DNA of 64,000 nt from Flavobacterium rhamnosiphilum (GCF_004349195.1 NZ_SMLG01000012.1:1-64000), one strand, 5' to 3'. Counted from the first letter of the stretch, positions 7,333-16,731 are shown. Numbers and translations are program-made. Notes: generated from the letters alone by a model not told the origin.

Positions 7333-7376
7333 ATAGATAGTATATAGATAGTATATAGATAGTGTATGGATAGTGT
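7333..7376. repeat. Four-unit 11-bp tandem repeat
   Basis: The unit ATAGATAGTAT is present twice exactly (7333-7343, 7344-7354), then as ATAGATAGTGT (7355-7365) and ATGGATAGTGT (7366-7376). The period is about one helical turn. It lies 140 bp upstream of topB. Confidence 0.75.
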
Positions 7377-7516
7377 ATGAATAAAGCATCGATAAGCATT
7401 GCTTCATTCCTTCCAATGCCTCCTGCACTACTTACACTCGTTGATAACTCCATACAATTTCTTTTCAATACCAACTTCTAAATCCCTAATTTGCGGCCTT
7501 AAATTAGAAGGAGAAA

Positions 7517-9808
7517 ATGAAGGTCTGTATTGCCGAAAAACCAAGTGTAGCACGAGAAATCGCATCCGTTTTAGGAGCCAATACCAAACACGATGGGTAT
7601 TACGAAGGCAATGGCTATGCCGTAACCTATACCTTTGGGCATTTATGCACCTTAAAAGAACCTAACGATTACAAACCCCATTGGAAAAGTTGGGATTTGA
7701 ACAACCTGCCCATGCTTCCCGAAAAATTCGAAACCAAAGTGGTCGAAAATTCGGGGATTCAAAAGCAATTCAAAATCATAAAAAGTTTATTTGACAAAGC
7801 CGAGTTGGTCATCAACTGCGGGGATGCCGGGCAAGAAGGAGAACTCATTCAGCGCTGGGTCATGAATGAAGCCCAGTACAAAGGCGAGGTACAACGCTTA
7901 TGGATTTCGTCCTTAACCACCGAAGCCATCAAAGAGGGTTTTGAAAATTTAAAACCATCCGCCAACTACGATAATTTATACTACGCAGGCTTTTCCAGAG
8001 CCATTGGCGACTGGTTACTCGGTATGAATGCCACCCGTTTGTACACCGTAAAACATGGTGGGTACAAACAGGTATTGTCTATTGGACGGGTGCAAACCCC
8101 TACTCTAGCCATGGTCGTTGACCGATTTAAAGAAATTGAGAATTTTAAACCTCAACCGTATTGGGAATTACAAACCTTATACAGAGAGACACTTTTCAGC
8201 TATGAGGACGGGCGCTTTTTGAAAAAGGAAGATGGCGAAATTTTGGCTGATAAAGTCAAAGAAAGTGAGTTCGAAATTGTTTCTGTTGAAAAAAAGAACG
8301 GCAATGAGTTTGCGCCTAAACTATTTGACTTAACTGGCTTACAAGTGTATTGCAATACAAAGTTTGGGTTTTCGGCAGATGAAACACTTAAAATTGTTCA
8401 GACTTTATACGAACAAAAAGTAGTCACGTATCCGAGAGTCGATACCACGTTTTTACCAAACGATATCTATCCAAAAGTACCCGGAATTCTGCAAAATTTA
8501 ACCAATTATGCTGCGTTGACGCAACCTCTTTTAGAAAAAAAGATCAAAAAATCGACCAAGGTTTTCAACGATAAAAAAGTAACCGATCACCATGCGATTA
8601 TCCCGACGGGCGTACAAAACAATTTGCAATACAATCAACAGCAAGTGTATGATATTATTGTAAAACGTTTTATTGCCGTGTTTTATGATGATTGTTTGGT
8701 AGCCAATACCACAGTAATAGGAAAAGCAGCCGATGTCCTGTTCAAAACCACCGGAAAAGAAATCTTAAAAAAAGGATTCCGTGTTGTTTTTGAAGACCCC
8801 AACGCCAAAGAAAAAGAGGCCGATATATTACCGAGTTTTGTTGTAGGCGAAAAAGGACCACACGAACCCTCGTTTTTAGAAAAGGAAACCAAACCACCCA
8901 ATCAGTTTACGGAAGCCACTTTATTGCGCGCCATGGAAACCGCGGGCAAACAAGTCGATGATGAAGATTTACGCGAATTGATGAAAGAAAACGGTATTGG
9001 GCGCCCATCAACACGAGCCAATATTATCGAAACCCTGTTTAAACGCCAATACATCGTTCGGAACAAAAAACAGGTATTGCCAACGCCAACGGGGATCCAA
9101 TTGATTGACACCATTCAGAATGAATTGGTAAAGTCGGCTGAACTTACGGGTTCCTGGGAGAAGCAGTTGAAAGATATTGAAAAAGGAACCTTTACCGCCG
9201 CTGCGTTTATTAAGAATATGAAGCGCATGGTTGAAGTCTTAGTGTATGAAGTACGAAGTGAAACCAGACGCGCCAATATCTCATATGCAGGAAATGCTCA
9301 AAAAGAAGTCGCTAAAGTAGAGAAAAAGAAAGCGGCAGGAATTTTGGCTGAAGTCTGTCCGAAATGCAAAAAAACGACGCTCATAAAAGGGAAATCCGCT
9401 TATGGATGCGGCGATTATAAAGCAGGTTGCACGTTTCTATTGCCCTATACTTTTGCAGATAAAAAAATATCCGAGAACCAATACTTGCGATTGCTTCAAA
9501 AAGGATCTACCGTAAATTTGAAAGACTTCAAAACCGATGCCGGCACTGTGGAAGGCTTGCTTCGCTTTGATGAAAATTTCAAACTTGTATTAGAACCAAA
9601 GAAAACTTTGGCGAAAATCATTCCAGACGCATTAGCCTGTCCTAAATGTCAAAAAGGAACAGTTCTTAAAGGGAAAACCGCTTATGGTTGCAGCAATTAT
9701 AAATCGGGCTGTGATTTTAAAGTCACTTTTGATATGGTCAGAACGAAACTAAATGATCAAAAACCTACTAAAGAATTAGTGCATTCTATTTTGAACGAAA
9801 GTATTTAA
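7517..9808 (+). CDS. topB: DNA topoisomerase III (type IA)
   Basis: A 763-residue type IA topoisomerase that relaxes or decatenates DNA through a transient 5'-phosphotyrosine. The TOPRIM domain begins at residue 1 (CIAEKPSVA) and has the acidic cluster at 103-109 (DAGQEGE). SIGRVQTPTLAM lies near residue 190. The catalytic tyrosine is Y305 in VTYPRVDT. Two C-terminal zinc-ribbon units start at C614-x-x-C617 and C708-x-x-C711. The start is preceded by AAGGAG, a clear Shine-Dalgarno sequence that is uncommon in Bacteroidota. Extra topB copies are frequent on Bacteroidota conjugative elements, and the gene looks more GC-rich than the island genes to its left, so it may belong to a mobile element. 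Confidence 0.93.
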   Translation: MKVCIAEKPSVAREIASVLGANTKHDGYYEGNGYAVTYTFGHLCTLKEPNDYKPHWKSWDLNNLPMLPEKFETKVVENSGIQKQFKIIKSLFDKAELVINCGDAGQEGELIQRWVMNEAQYKGEVQRLWISSLTTEAIKEGFENLKPSANYDNLYYAGFSRAIGDWLLGMNATRLYTVKHGGYKQVLSIGRVQTPTLAMVVDRFKEIENFKPQPYWELQTLYRETLFSYEDGRFLKKEDGEILADKVKESEFEIVSVEKKNGNEFAPKLFDLTGLQVYCNTKFGFSADETLKIVQTLYEQKVVTYPRVDTTFLPNDIYPKVPGILQNLTNYAALTQPLLEKKIKKSTKVFNDKKVTDHHAIIPTGVQNNLQYNQQQVYDIIVKRFIAVFYDDCLVANTTVIGKAADVLFKTTGKEILKKGFRVVFEDPNAKEKEADILPSFVVGEKGPHEPSFLEKETKPPNQFTEATLLRAMETAGKQVDDEDLRELMKENGIGRPSTRANIIETLFKRQYIVRNKKQVLPTPTGIQLIDTIQNELVKSAELTGSWEKQLKDIEKGTFTAAAFIKNMKRMVEVLVYEVRSETRRANISYAGNAQKEVAKVEKKKAAGILAEVCPKCKKTTLIKGKSAYGCGDYKAGCTFLLPYTFADKKISENQYLRLLQKGSTVNLKDFKTDAGTVEGLLRFDENFKLVLEPKKTLAKIIPDALACPKCQKGTVLKGKTAYGCSNYKSGCDFKVTFDMVRTKLNDQKPTKELVHSILNESI

Positions 9809-9826
9809 GAACATTTAAAAAATATT

Positions 9827-9906
9827 TTTTTTACCACATAGAAATAAAACTTCTATCAAACTCTTTTTTAAATACTAGAATTTCTATGCCTCTATGTGGT
9901 AAAAAA
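9827..9906. repeat. Inverted repeat (ACCACATAGA family) after topB
   Basis: Perfect 16-bp arms, TTTTTTACCACATAGA at 9827-9842 and its complement at 9891-9906, around a 48-nt loop. It may terminate topB. The ACCACATAGAAA motif resembles a dispersed intergenic repeat seen in flavobacterial genomes. Confidence 0.6.
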
Positions 9907-10073
9907 CTACACTCAACTGAATCTGATCACTATTTTAGCCTGATTACTTCATTATTCACAATGAACCATTAATTCGATGGGTCACTCTTTTGCATATTCC
10001 AAAACTAAAAAAGGCACACTATTCTATTTTTTCATACTTTAGCTTTTCAAAATAACATCAAAAATTTACACCA

Positions 10074-10553
10074 ATGTTTCAAAAAACGACTCTTTTACTG
10101 CTTTTGTTAGCCATTGTTTCCTGCAAAAATTCTGATTCAAGCAAAAACGAAAAAATCAAAGCGGCAAGTTGGCTTTTGGGTAATTGGGAAAACAAATCAG
10201 CAGATGGTAATCTAACGGAAAATTGGAAAAAAGTAAACGACAGTACTTTTGAAGCACAATCCTATTATATAAAAGAGAAAGATACCTTGCATTTTGAATC
10301 TATAACATTGCAACAAAAAGGAGAAGAACTGACTTATACCGCAACTGTACAAGGACAAAATAACGATAAACCAGTGGCTTTCAAATTGACAACTGCAACC
10401 GATAAACAAGTAGCATTTGAAAATTTGAAACACGATTATCCTCAAAAAATCAGTTACAGCCAAATTACTCCTGACAGTTTGGTTGCTAAAATTTCGGGAA
10501 TCCAACAAGGGAAACCAAGCTCTGAGAGTTTTTCGATGAAAAAAATCAAATAA
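10074..10553 (+). CDS. DUF6265-like lipoprotein
   Basis: A 159-residue secreted protein. The N-terminus is a lipoprotein signal ending IVSC with the lipobox cysteine near residue 17. The mature part has WLLGNWEN at about 33-40 and FENLKHDYPQKISY at about 115-128, matching the small beta-barrel DUF6265 family of unknown function. It stands alone, with its own terminator at 10579-10610. It is probably periplasmic or outer-membrane anchored. Confidence 0.7.
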   Translation: MFQKTTLLLLLLAIVSCKNSDSSKNEKIKAASWLLGNWENKSADGNLTENWKKVNDSTFEAQSYYIKEKDTLHFESITLQQKGEELTYTATVQGQNNDKPVAFKLTTATDKQVAFENLKHDYPQKISYSQITPDSLVAKISGIQQGKPSSESFSMKKIK

Positions 10554-10578
10554 AAGTTTAACATTTTATACTCAAATC

Positions 10579-10610
10579 AAAACCTTGCTCTAGAAAAGCA
10601 AGGTTTTTTT
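10579..10610 (+). terminator. Rho-independent terminator
   Basis: The arms AAAACCTTGCT and AGCAAGGTTTT surround a short loop and run into seven Ts. An almost identical terminator lies at 14341-14371, also just before a siderophore receptor promoter. Confidence 0.85.
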
Positions 10611-10645
10611 ATGCTCAAAACTATGGAAATCATCTCGTTAAAATA

Positions 10646-10726
10646 TTATTTTTAATTAGTCTAAATAATATTCGTTAAATAAAAATTAAATTTTATTTTT
10701 GTCTTATTCTTATTTATTCTAAATAA
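10646..10726 (+). promoter_or_regulatory. Siderophore receptor promoter bracketed by two Fur-like operators
   Basis: Two copies of a 23-bp element ending TCTAAATAA occupy 10646-10668 and 10704-10726. Between them sits a Bacteroidota promoter: TTCG (10671-10674), a 19-bp spacer and TATTTTTG (10694-10701). The same layout recurs before the second receptor. Given the target genes, the iron repressor Fur is the likely ligand, but this is inferred. Confidence 0.7.
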
Positions 10727-10751
10727 GCTTTAACTTCTTTAATTTTTAATC

Positions 10752-13124
10752 ATGAACTATTTAAAACAACGAATACCTCAATTTATTTTTCTCGCCTGTC
10801 TATTGCTACTTTCTATAACCACCGCTTTTGCCCAAAACTCCGGTAGCATAAAAGGAACCATTTTGACTAGTGACAACAAACCCGCCGAAGGAGTTTCAGT
10901 TTCTATAAAAGGAGCGAACAAAAATACTATTGCGGATAACAATGGAATTTTTACACTAAAAAACATGCCCGAAGGAGTTCATATCCTAAAAGTTACTTTA
11001 GTTGGGTATAATGACCTGGAGCAAGAAGTAAAAATTACTACTGGAGAAGCTACTGCCGTGGCACTAAAACTTACCTTATCGAACAATGAACTCAATCAAG
11101 TGGTGGTTTTGAGTAACAAAAGTGCTTTCAAAACGAATCGTGTTTCATCTACGCTACGATTACAATCTCCTATTATAGAAATACCACAAAATATTCAGGT
11201 CATAACTGGAAAACTTATTCAAGACCAACAAATTTTCAATATGCTAGAAGGTGTGACCCGCAATGTGAGTGGCGCTACAAGAGTGGAACATTGGGATAAT
11301 TATGCCAATATTACGATGAGAGGCAGTCAAGTAGCCGCTTTTAGAAACGGAATGAATGTAAGCTCAAGTTGGGGTCCGCTTACCGAGGATATGAGTATGG
11401 TAGAACGGATTGAATTTGTAAAAGGTCCTGCAGGATTTATGCTCGCAAACGGTAACCCGAGCGGTTTTTATAATGTAGTTACCAAAAAACCAAGCGGACG
11501 TACCAAAGGCGAAGCGAGTTTAACGTTGGGAAGTTTTGATATGTATAGAGGAACATTAGATTTTGATGGGAAGTTGACCAAAAATGGAAAACTATTGTAC
11601 CGCATTAATGTAATGGGCGAAAAGAAACAAAGTTACCGTGATTTTGATTTTAATGACCGCTACACATTTGCTCCTGTACTTAAATATTTGGCAACCGATA
11701 AAACAGCAATTACACTGGAATACACGCAACAATTCTCTAAAGTAAATGCCGTTGGGAGTAACTATGCCTTTTCTAAAAAAGGGTACGCTGATTTGCCAAG
11801 AAACTTTACCACTTCAGAATCAAATTTAGACCCGACAAAAATGACAGAAAGAAATATTCTTGCCATTTTAGACCATAAAATAAGCGACAACTGGAAATTA
11901 ACGGCTCAAACATCCTATCTTAATTACCAACAGGAAGGAATGTCATTATGGCCTGCTGGCTTTGACCCAAACAATGATGCGATTCTTAAACGTGCCGGTG
12001 GAAATTGGGATATTTTAGGAAAAATATATGTTGGACAAGCTTTTATAAATGGCGAAGCTAAAACAGGATCCGTAACCCACAAAATACTATCAGGATTGGA
12101 TTTAAGTGATAAAACATTTTTTCATGACTGGTCACAAACCTTTACAATGCCTGATTTAGACATATACAATCCGGTACACGGAACACTGGCCGCCTCTCCT
12201 ACTTTTGACAGAAGTAAAAGCTTGGAAGATAGAGGTGTAAAATACCAAAACAGTTACAAAGCGCTATATGTGCAGGACGAATTAGGTTTCTTTGACAATA
12301 AACTTCGATTAACATTGGCAGGAAGATACACTGTACTTAAAGCGTATAATGTTTACTCTGGGGGTACCAAAAACGAAAAATTTACGCCAAGAGTAGGTTT
12401 GAGTTATTCTATTGATAAAAACACGGCCGCCTATTTTGTGAACGATCAATCTTTTAATGAGAACTACGGTGCGGACTGGCAAGGCAAATCTTTTAAACCT
12501 GAAACTGGAGGGAATATAGAATTCGGTTTAAAAAGAGACTGGTTGAACGGAAAATGGAATTCAGTTGTTTCCGTTTACCAAATAACCAAAAACAATGTAC
12601 TAACATTAGATCCTGAACATTCCAATTCTACAAACCAATTCAGTAGAGAAAGTGGACAACAAAAAACAAAAGGGTTTGAGGTAGACCTTAGAGGTGAAAT
12701 TTTCAAAAACTTAGATCTTATTGTAAACTACGCTTTCACGGAAGGAAAAACAACCAAAGACACTGATCAATCGCTTGTGGGCACTCCAGTAGCAGGAACG
12801 ACAAGGCATATACAAAATGCTTGGTTGAATTATAAAATAGATAGAGGGACACTAAATGGAGTTGGTTTTTCATTAGGATACCAATACCAAGTAAAGAGAG
12901 CACCTTGGTTTATTTCACCTGATAATACAGGAATGCTTCCAGACTATTTCCGATTGGACGGAGGGGTTACTTACCAAAAAAACAAAATATCAGTCAACCT
13001 TGTTGTCAATAATATCTTGAATAAATACTTGTATTCTGGAGGATATTATAGCTATAACACCATGTATTACTGGCAAACAGAAGCCGGAACCAACATGCGC
13101 TTATCTGTTGGGTATAAATTTTAG
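10752..13124 (+). CDS. TonB-dependent siderophore receptor with CarboxypepD_reg domain
   Basis: A 790-residue outer-membrane receptor that imports ferric siderophores with energy from TonB-ExbBD. A signal peptide (about 1-27, ending AFAQ) precedes a CarboxypepD_reg-like domain (about 30-110), then a plug (about 130-240, with ENILKGPAGF-like FVKGPAGFMLANGNPSG), and a 22-strand barrel ending in SVGYKF. It belongs to the FhuE/FpvA-type group. The PepSY membrane gene follows at 64 bp after a hairpin, so the two may be partly uncoupled. The promoter carries two Fur-like operators, implying induction under iron limitation. The siderophore is unknown. Confidence 0.9.
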   Translation: MNYLKQRIPQFIFLACLLLLSITTAFAQNSGSIKGTILTSDNKPAEGVSVSIKGANKNTIADNNGIFTLKNMPEGVHILKVTLVGYNDLEQEVKITTGEATAVALKLTLSNNELNQVVVLSNKSAFKTNRVSSTLRLQSPIIEIPQNIQVITGKLIQDQQIFNMLEGVTRNVSGATRVEHWDNYANITMRGSQVAAFRNGMNVSSSWGPLTEDMSMVERIEFVKGPAGFMLANGNPSGFYNVVTKKPSGRTKGEASLTLGSFDMYRGTLDFDGKLTKNGKLLYRINVMGEKKQSYRDFDFNDRYTFAPVLKYLATDKTAITLEYTQQFSKVNAVGSNYAFSKKGYADLPRNFTTSESNLDPTKMTERNILAILDHKISDNWKLTAQTSYLNYQQEGMSLWPAGFDPNNDAILKRAGGNWDILGKIYVGQAFINGEAKTGSVTHKILSGLDLSDKTFFHDWSQTFTMPDLDIYNPVHGTLAASPTFDRSKSLEDRGVKYQNSYKALYVQDELGFFDNKLRLTLAGRYTVLKAYNVYSGGTKNEKFTPRVGLSYSIDKNTAAYFVNDQSFNENYGADWQGKSFKPETGGNIEFGLKRDWLNGKWNSVVSVYQITKNNVLTLDPEHSNSTNQFSRESGQQKTKGFEVDLRGEIFKNLDLIVNYAFTEGKTTKDTDQSLVGTPVAGTTRHIQNAWLNYKIDRGTLNGVGFSLGYQYQVKRAPWFISPDNTGMLPDYFRLDGGVTYQKNKISVNLVVNNILNKYLYSGGYYSYNTMYYWQTEAGTNMRLSVGYKF

Positions 13125-13150
13125 AGTTAGTTAGTTTTGTTTGTTTAACT

Positions 13151-13177
13151 AAACTCCTCATTTCGGTGGGGAGTTTT
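13151..13177 (+). terminator. Hairpin terminator or attenuator between receptor and PepSY gene
   Basis: AAACTCCTCA pairs with TGGGGAGTTT across a 6-nt loop and is followed by Ts. It lies only 12 bp before the next start codon, so it could reduce rather than stop read-through. Confidence 0.65.
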
Positions 13178-13188
13178 ATCCATTTTTA

Positions 13189-14322
13189 ATGAAAAATAAT
13201 AATTTCAAAAAACTGATAGGAAAAGTACACCTATGGTTGGGTTTATCATCGGGCATAATAGTTTTTATAATTGCCATAACGGGTTGTTTGTATGCTTTTC
13301 AGGAAGAAATACAAAACAGCACTGAAGAATATCGTTTTGTAAAAGAACAGGAGGATGCTTTTTTACCTCCTTCAAAATTAGCTGCAATTGCTAAAAAAGA
13401 GCTTCCAAATAAACTACTCCATGCTGTAAAATACAACGAAAAAAATAATGCCGTAGAAGCTGAATTTTATCATTATGAACCCACGTATTACTATACGATC
13501 TTTATAAATCCTTATACAGGAAAAGTTTTGAAAACGGTAAACAATGAGGAAGGGTTCTTTCCTTTTATACTAGACGGACATTTTAACTTATGGCTTCCCC
13601 ATGAAATTGGTCAAGTCGTAGTTTCCGTAGCCACCTTAATTTTTCTTGTATTATTAGTCTCGGGATTGATTCTTTGGTATCCCAAAAATAAAAATGCGGC
13701 AAAACAGCGCTTTTGGTTCAAATGGAAAAATGGCACGAAGTGGAAAAGAAAAAATTACGATTTACATAATATCACAGGTTTTTATATGCTTATAATCGGA
13801 ATTATTTTTGCCATTACGGGTTTAGTATGGGGATTTCAATGGTTTGCGTATTCCTATTATAAAGTGTCCGGTGGTGAAAAATCATTGTTATATGAAGAAC
13901 CGCTTTCGAAAATAAATACAACAACTAATGCAATCGCAAACCCATTGGATAAAATCTGGCATAAAATGCAAAAAGAATATCCTCAAGCGGAATCCATAGA
14001 AATACATCCGCCAGAAACAGTTGCTTCACCAATAGCCGCCAATGCTAATTTAGACAAAGGAACCTATTGGAAAATAGATTACCGTTATTTTGATCAATAC
14101 AGCTTAAAAGAAATGAACGTTTCTCATTTATGGGGCAGACAGAAAGATGCCAAAATTGCCGATAACCTGATTAAAATGAATTATGACATTCACACAGGAG
14201 CCATATTAGGTTTGCCAGGCAAAATATTTGCATTTCTGACCAGCTTACTTATTGCGAGTCTTCCAATATCCGGATTCTATATTTGGTGGGGACGAAACAG
14301 AAAATCAAAGCCGAAAATTTAA
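13189..14322 (+). CDS. PepSY-associated membrane protein, probable ferrisiderophore reductase
   Basis: A 377-residue inner-membrane protein with four hydrophobic helices (about 16-38, 148-168, 197-220, 345-368) and a large periplasmic loop containing PepSY-like sequence. Histidines near the helices, including H14 in VHLWLGL, DGHFNLWLPHEIG and DLHNITGFY, fit the haem-binding pattern of FoxB-type proteins that reduce ferrisiderophores in the periplasm. It follows the siderophore receptor on the same strand, which supports that role. The family is clear; the reductase activity is inferred. Confidence 0.82.
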   Translation: MKNNNFKKLIGKVHLWLGLSSGIIVFIIAITGCLYAFQEEIQNSTEEYRFVKEQEDAFLPPSKLAAIAKKELPNKLLHAVKYNEKNNAVEAEFYHYEPTYYYTIFINPYTGKVLKTVNNEEGFFPFILDGHFNLWLPHEIGQVVVSVATLIFLVLLVSGLILWYPKNKNAAKQRFWFKWKNGTKWKRKNYDLHNITGFYMLIIGIIFAITGLVWGFQWFAYSYYKVSGGEKSLLYEEPLSKINTTTNAIANPLDKIWHKMQKEYPQAESIEIHPPETVASPIAANANLDKGTYWKIDYRYFDQYSLKEMNVSHLWGRQKDAKIADNLIKMNYDIHTGAILGLPGKIFAFLTSLLIASLPISGFYIWWGRNRKSKPKI

Positions 14323-14340
14323 CATATCGACCTTAAACCA

Positions 14341-14371
14341 AAACCTTGCTCTAAATAAGCAAGGTTTTTTT
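14341..14371 (+). terminator. Rho-independent terminator
   Basis: AAACCTTGCT pairs with AGCAAGGTTT and is followed by a T run. It is nearly identical in stem and flanks to the terminator at 10579-10610, suggesting duplication of the terminator-promoter block. Confidence 0.85.
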
Positions 14372-14421
14372 ATGGTGTTAAAATACTGTATTTCAACTGC
14401 GTAAAAAATATTTTTAAATTA

Positions 14422-14505
14422 CTATTCATATTTAATCTAAATAAGTTTTGTTAAACCAAAATTGGATTCTATATTTGCATCGTTATTTTTAATTATTCCA
14501 AATAA
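14422..14505 (+). promoter_or_regulatory. Second siderophore receptor promoter bracketed by two Fur-like operators
   Basis: The promoter is TTTG (14447-14450), a 19-bp spacer and TATATTTG (14470-14477), an exact match to the Bacteroidota consensus. Copies of the 23-bp element lie at 14422-14444 and 14483-14505, the second covering the expected start of transcription and ending 6 bp before the ATG. Confidence 0.75.
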
Positions 14506-14511
14506 ACAATC

Positions 14512-16731
14512 ATGAAATATATTTTACCGCTTTCGTTAACCTTTTTATGTAGCCTGGCTGGCTTTGCACAAACAGCAGCAAATGATACAGAAAACACAAA
14601 CGCTATTGAAGCTTTCGACACTGTTTCTGACACCATAAAAAATAAAAAAGGAGGGACTCTTAAAGAAGTAATCATCACTTCTAATCATCAAAAAGCACCC
14701 GTATCTGCCTTACGTTCTGGTTTAAAACCGATGGACACTCCGCAAAGCATACAAGTAATTGGTGCTGAAATCATTGGTCAACAACAAGCAATCAGACTAA
14801 GCGATGTTATAAAAAATGTAAATGGTGTTTACGTTAGTTCAGCACGTGGTGGAGCGCAAGAATCTTTCTTCTCAAGAGGATACGACATGTCAGCCAATAA
14901 TATGTTTAAAAATGGATTTCGTTTTAGCAGTGGTTCTATCCCAGAAGTTTCATCTTTAGAAAAAGTAGAAGTATTAAAAGGTAGTGCCGCTTTATTATTC
15001 GGAAATGTAGCGCCTGGCGGAATATTGAATATGGTGACAAAATCACCCTCTTTCACAAAAGGAGGAGAACTATCCATGCAAATGGGAAGTTATTCTTTTT
15101 ACAAACCGTCAATTGACATTTACGGTCCATTGAATGATATTATCGCTTACCGATTTACAGGTTCTTATGAAAACTCGGAAAGCTTCAGAGATAACGTAAC
15201 AAAAGAGCGTTACTATATTAACCCCTCTTTTCTTTTCAAAGTAAGCAAAAAAACAGAAATCACATTACAAGGAGATTACTTGCACGATGACTGGACACCT
15301 GATTTTGGGACTGGAATCATCGGAAAAGAAATTGTAGACCTTCCTCGAAGCACCTATTTAGGCGCAACTTGGTCTAATGGTCAAACAAAACAAGCTACTG
15401 TTTCTGCATCAGTAAAACATGATTTGAACACCAATTGGAAACTAAATTTCAATACTTCTTTTCAAGATTACAACAGAACTTCAAAAGGAACGGAACGTAT
15501 TCAGCCTGCAGCAAACGGTGACTGGAAAAGACCATTGGGACAAAATAAAAACCTGGAACAAATAATTGGAGAACAATTAAGCTTACAAGGAAATTTCTCG
15601 ACAGGAAAAATAAAACACCAACTATTTACAGGTGTTGATATGGAAAACTCATTTACAGAAGCTTATACTTTTACATTTGGCACACCAACTTATGGCAGCG
15701 GTAACATTTTTGATTTCGACAATTTTAATCAAGGTGGAGCTATCCCAAATGCTAATGCTACCAAAATAGTAAAAGCAGACACGAACCGTTTTGGAATCTA
15801 CGCACAAGATTTAATTTCGATTACCGAAAAATTTAAAGTCTTGGCAGGAATTCGTTGGTCTTGGCAAGAAACACAAGTGGACACTTACGACTTAGTTAAA
15901 AATACAGTTACAGAAGCTCCAAAACGTAAAGATCAAGCTTTTACTCCAAAACTAGGACTTGTATTTCAACCAACCAAAGACATGTCATTGTTTGCCAGCT
16001 ACTCAAACTCATTTACACCAAATACTGGAACAACAGTTGACTTAAAAGCAATTGAACCTTCAATCATAGACCAATATGAAGTTGGAGTTAAAAAAGATTT
16101 CTGGAGAGGAGTTTTGAGTACCAATGTAACTTTATATCAAATTTCAAATAGCAATTTAGCTCAAACAGCCGGATTTAAAGCAGATGGAGTTACACAAAAT
16201 ACAGATTCTACTGTAAAAGTTTTGAGCGGAGCAACTAAAAGCAAAGGAATAGAAATTGACATCACTGCAAAACCTACTGAAGGTTTGAATATCATAGCCG
16301 GTTACAGTTATAACGATATGCGCTACACTAAAACTTCAGGATTACACGGAAGTTTTATAGAAGGAGACCGTTTAGCAAGAACACCAGCAAACACCGCTAA
16401 TTTAAGCTTTTTCTACACATTGCCTTCTGGCATCCTAAAAGGTGTTTCTTTTGGAGCAATCGGAAACTATATTGGAAAAAGAGTTGGTGGTTGGAATAAT
16501 GACATTCAAATTACAGGAACTCCACCAGTTACTACCATCAGAGACAGAGAAATTCCTTTAGAAGGATACACCACAATTGATGTGTCTGCAGGTTACAACT
16601 GGAAACAATTTTCTATCTTATGTAGATTATCAAATATTACTAATGAGCTGAACTATACAGTACACGAAAATTACAGTGTAAACCCAATCGCTCCGCGTAT
16701 GGTAATGACATCATTAAAATACAAGTTCTAA
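14512..16731 (+). CDS. TonB-dependent siderophore receptor
   Basis: A 739-residue outer-membrane receptor. A signal peptide (1-20, ending GFAQ) is followed by a short linker, a plug domain (about 60-165, containing PMDTPQSIQVIG and VEVLKGSAALLFGNVAPGG), and a beta-barrel ending in SLKYKF with the terminal phenylalanine needed for barrel assembly. Unlike the first receptor it lacks the CarboxypepD_reg domain. It is FhuE/FoxA-like by overall pattern, but the substrate cannot be assigned. Two operators flank its promoter, and a small PepSY gene follows. Confidence 0.9.
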   Translation: MKYILPLSLTFLCSLAGFAQTAANDTENTNAIEAFDTVSDTIKNKKGGTLKEVIITSNHQKAPVSALRSGLKPMDTPQSIQVIGAEIIGQQQAIRLSDVIKNVNGVYVSSARGGAQESFFSRGYDMSANNMFKNGFRFSSGSIPEVSSLEKVEVLKGSAALLFGNVAPGGILNMVTKSPSFTKGGELSMQMGSYSFYKPSIDIYGPLNDIIAYRFTGSYENSESFRDNVTKERYYINPSFLFKVSKKTEITLQGDYLHDDWTPDFGTGIIGKEIVDLPRSTYLGATWSNGQTKQATVSASVKHDLNTNWKLNFNTSFQDYNRTSKGTERIQPAANGDWKRPLGQNKNLEQIIGEQLSLQGNFSTGKIKHQLFTGVDMENSFTEAYTFTFGTPTYGSGNIFDFDNFNQGGAIPNANATKIVKADTNRFGIYAQDLISITEKFKVLAGIRWSWQETQVDTYDLVKNTVTEAPKRKDQAFTPKLGLVFQPTKDMSLFASYSNSFTPNTGTTVDLKAIEPSIIDQYEVGVKKDFWRGVLSTNVTLYQISNSNLAQTAGFKADGVTQNTDSTVKVLSGATKSKGIEIDITAKPTEGLNIIAGYSYNDMRYTKTSGLHGSFIEGDRLARTPANTANLSFFYTLPSGILKGVSFGAIGNYIGKRVGGWNNDIQITGTPPVTTIRDREIPLEGYTTIDVSAGYNWKQFSILCRLSNITNELNYTVHENYSVNPIAPRMVMTSLKYKF

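Larger units (their letters stand above)
7064..7516. other. Gene-free region with phased direct repeats
   Basis: No convincing gene in 450 bp. It holds a short hairpin (GCACC at about 7090 pairing with GGTGC at about 7104), three 14-bp direct repeats at 7164-7227, a four-unit 11-bp tandem repeat at 7333-7376, and a ribosome-binding site AAGGAG (7508-7513) before topB. Confidence 0.6.

Noticed and set aside
7517..9808. Reading topB as proof of an integrative conjugative element
   Set aside because: No integrase, relaxase, tra genes or attachment sites were found in the window, so only a weak link to mobile elements is claimed.
14341..14371. Possible riboswitch before the second siderophore receptor
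   Set aside because: The hairpin is a simple terminator of the upstream gene, located before the promoter, so it is not in the receptor's leader.
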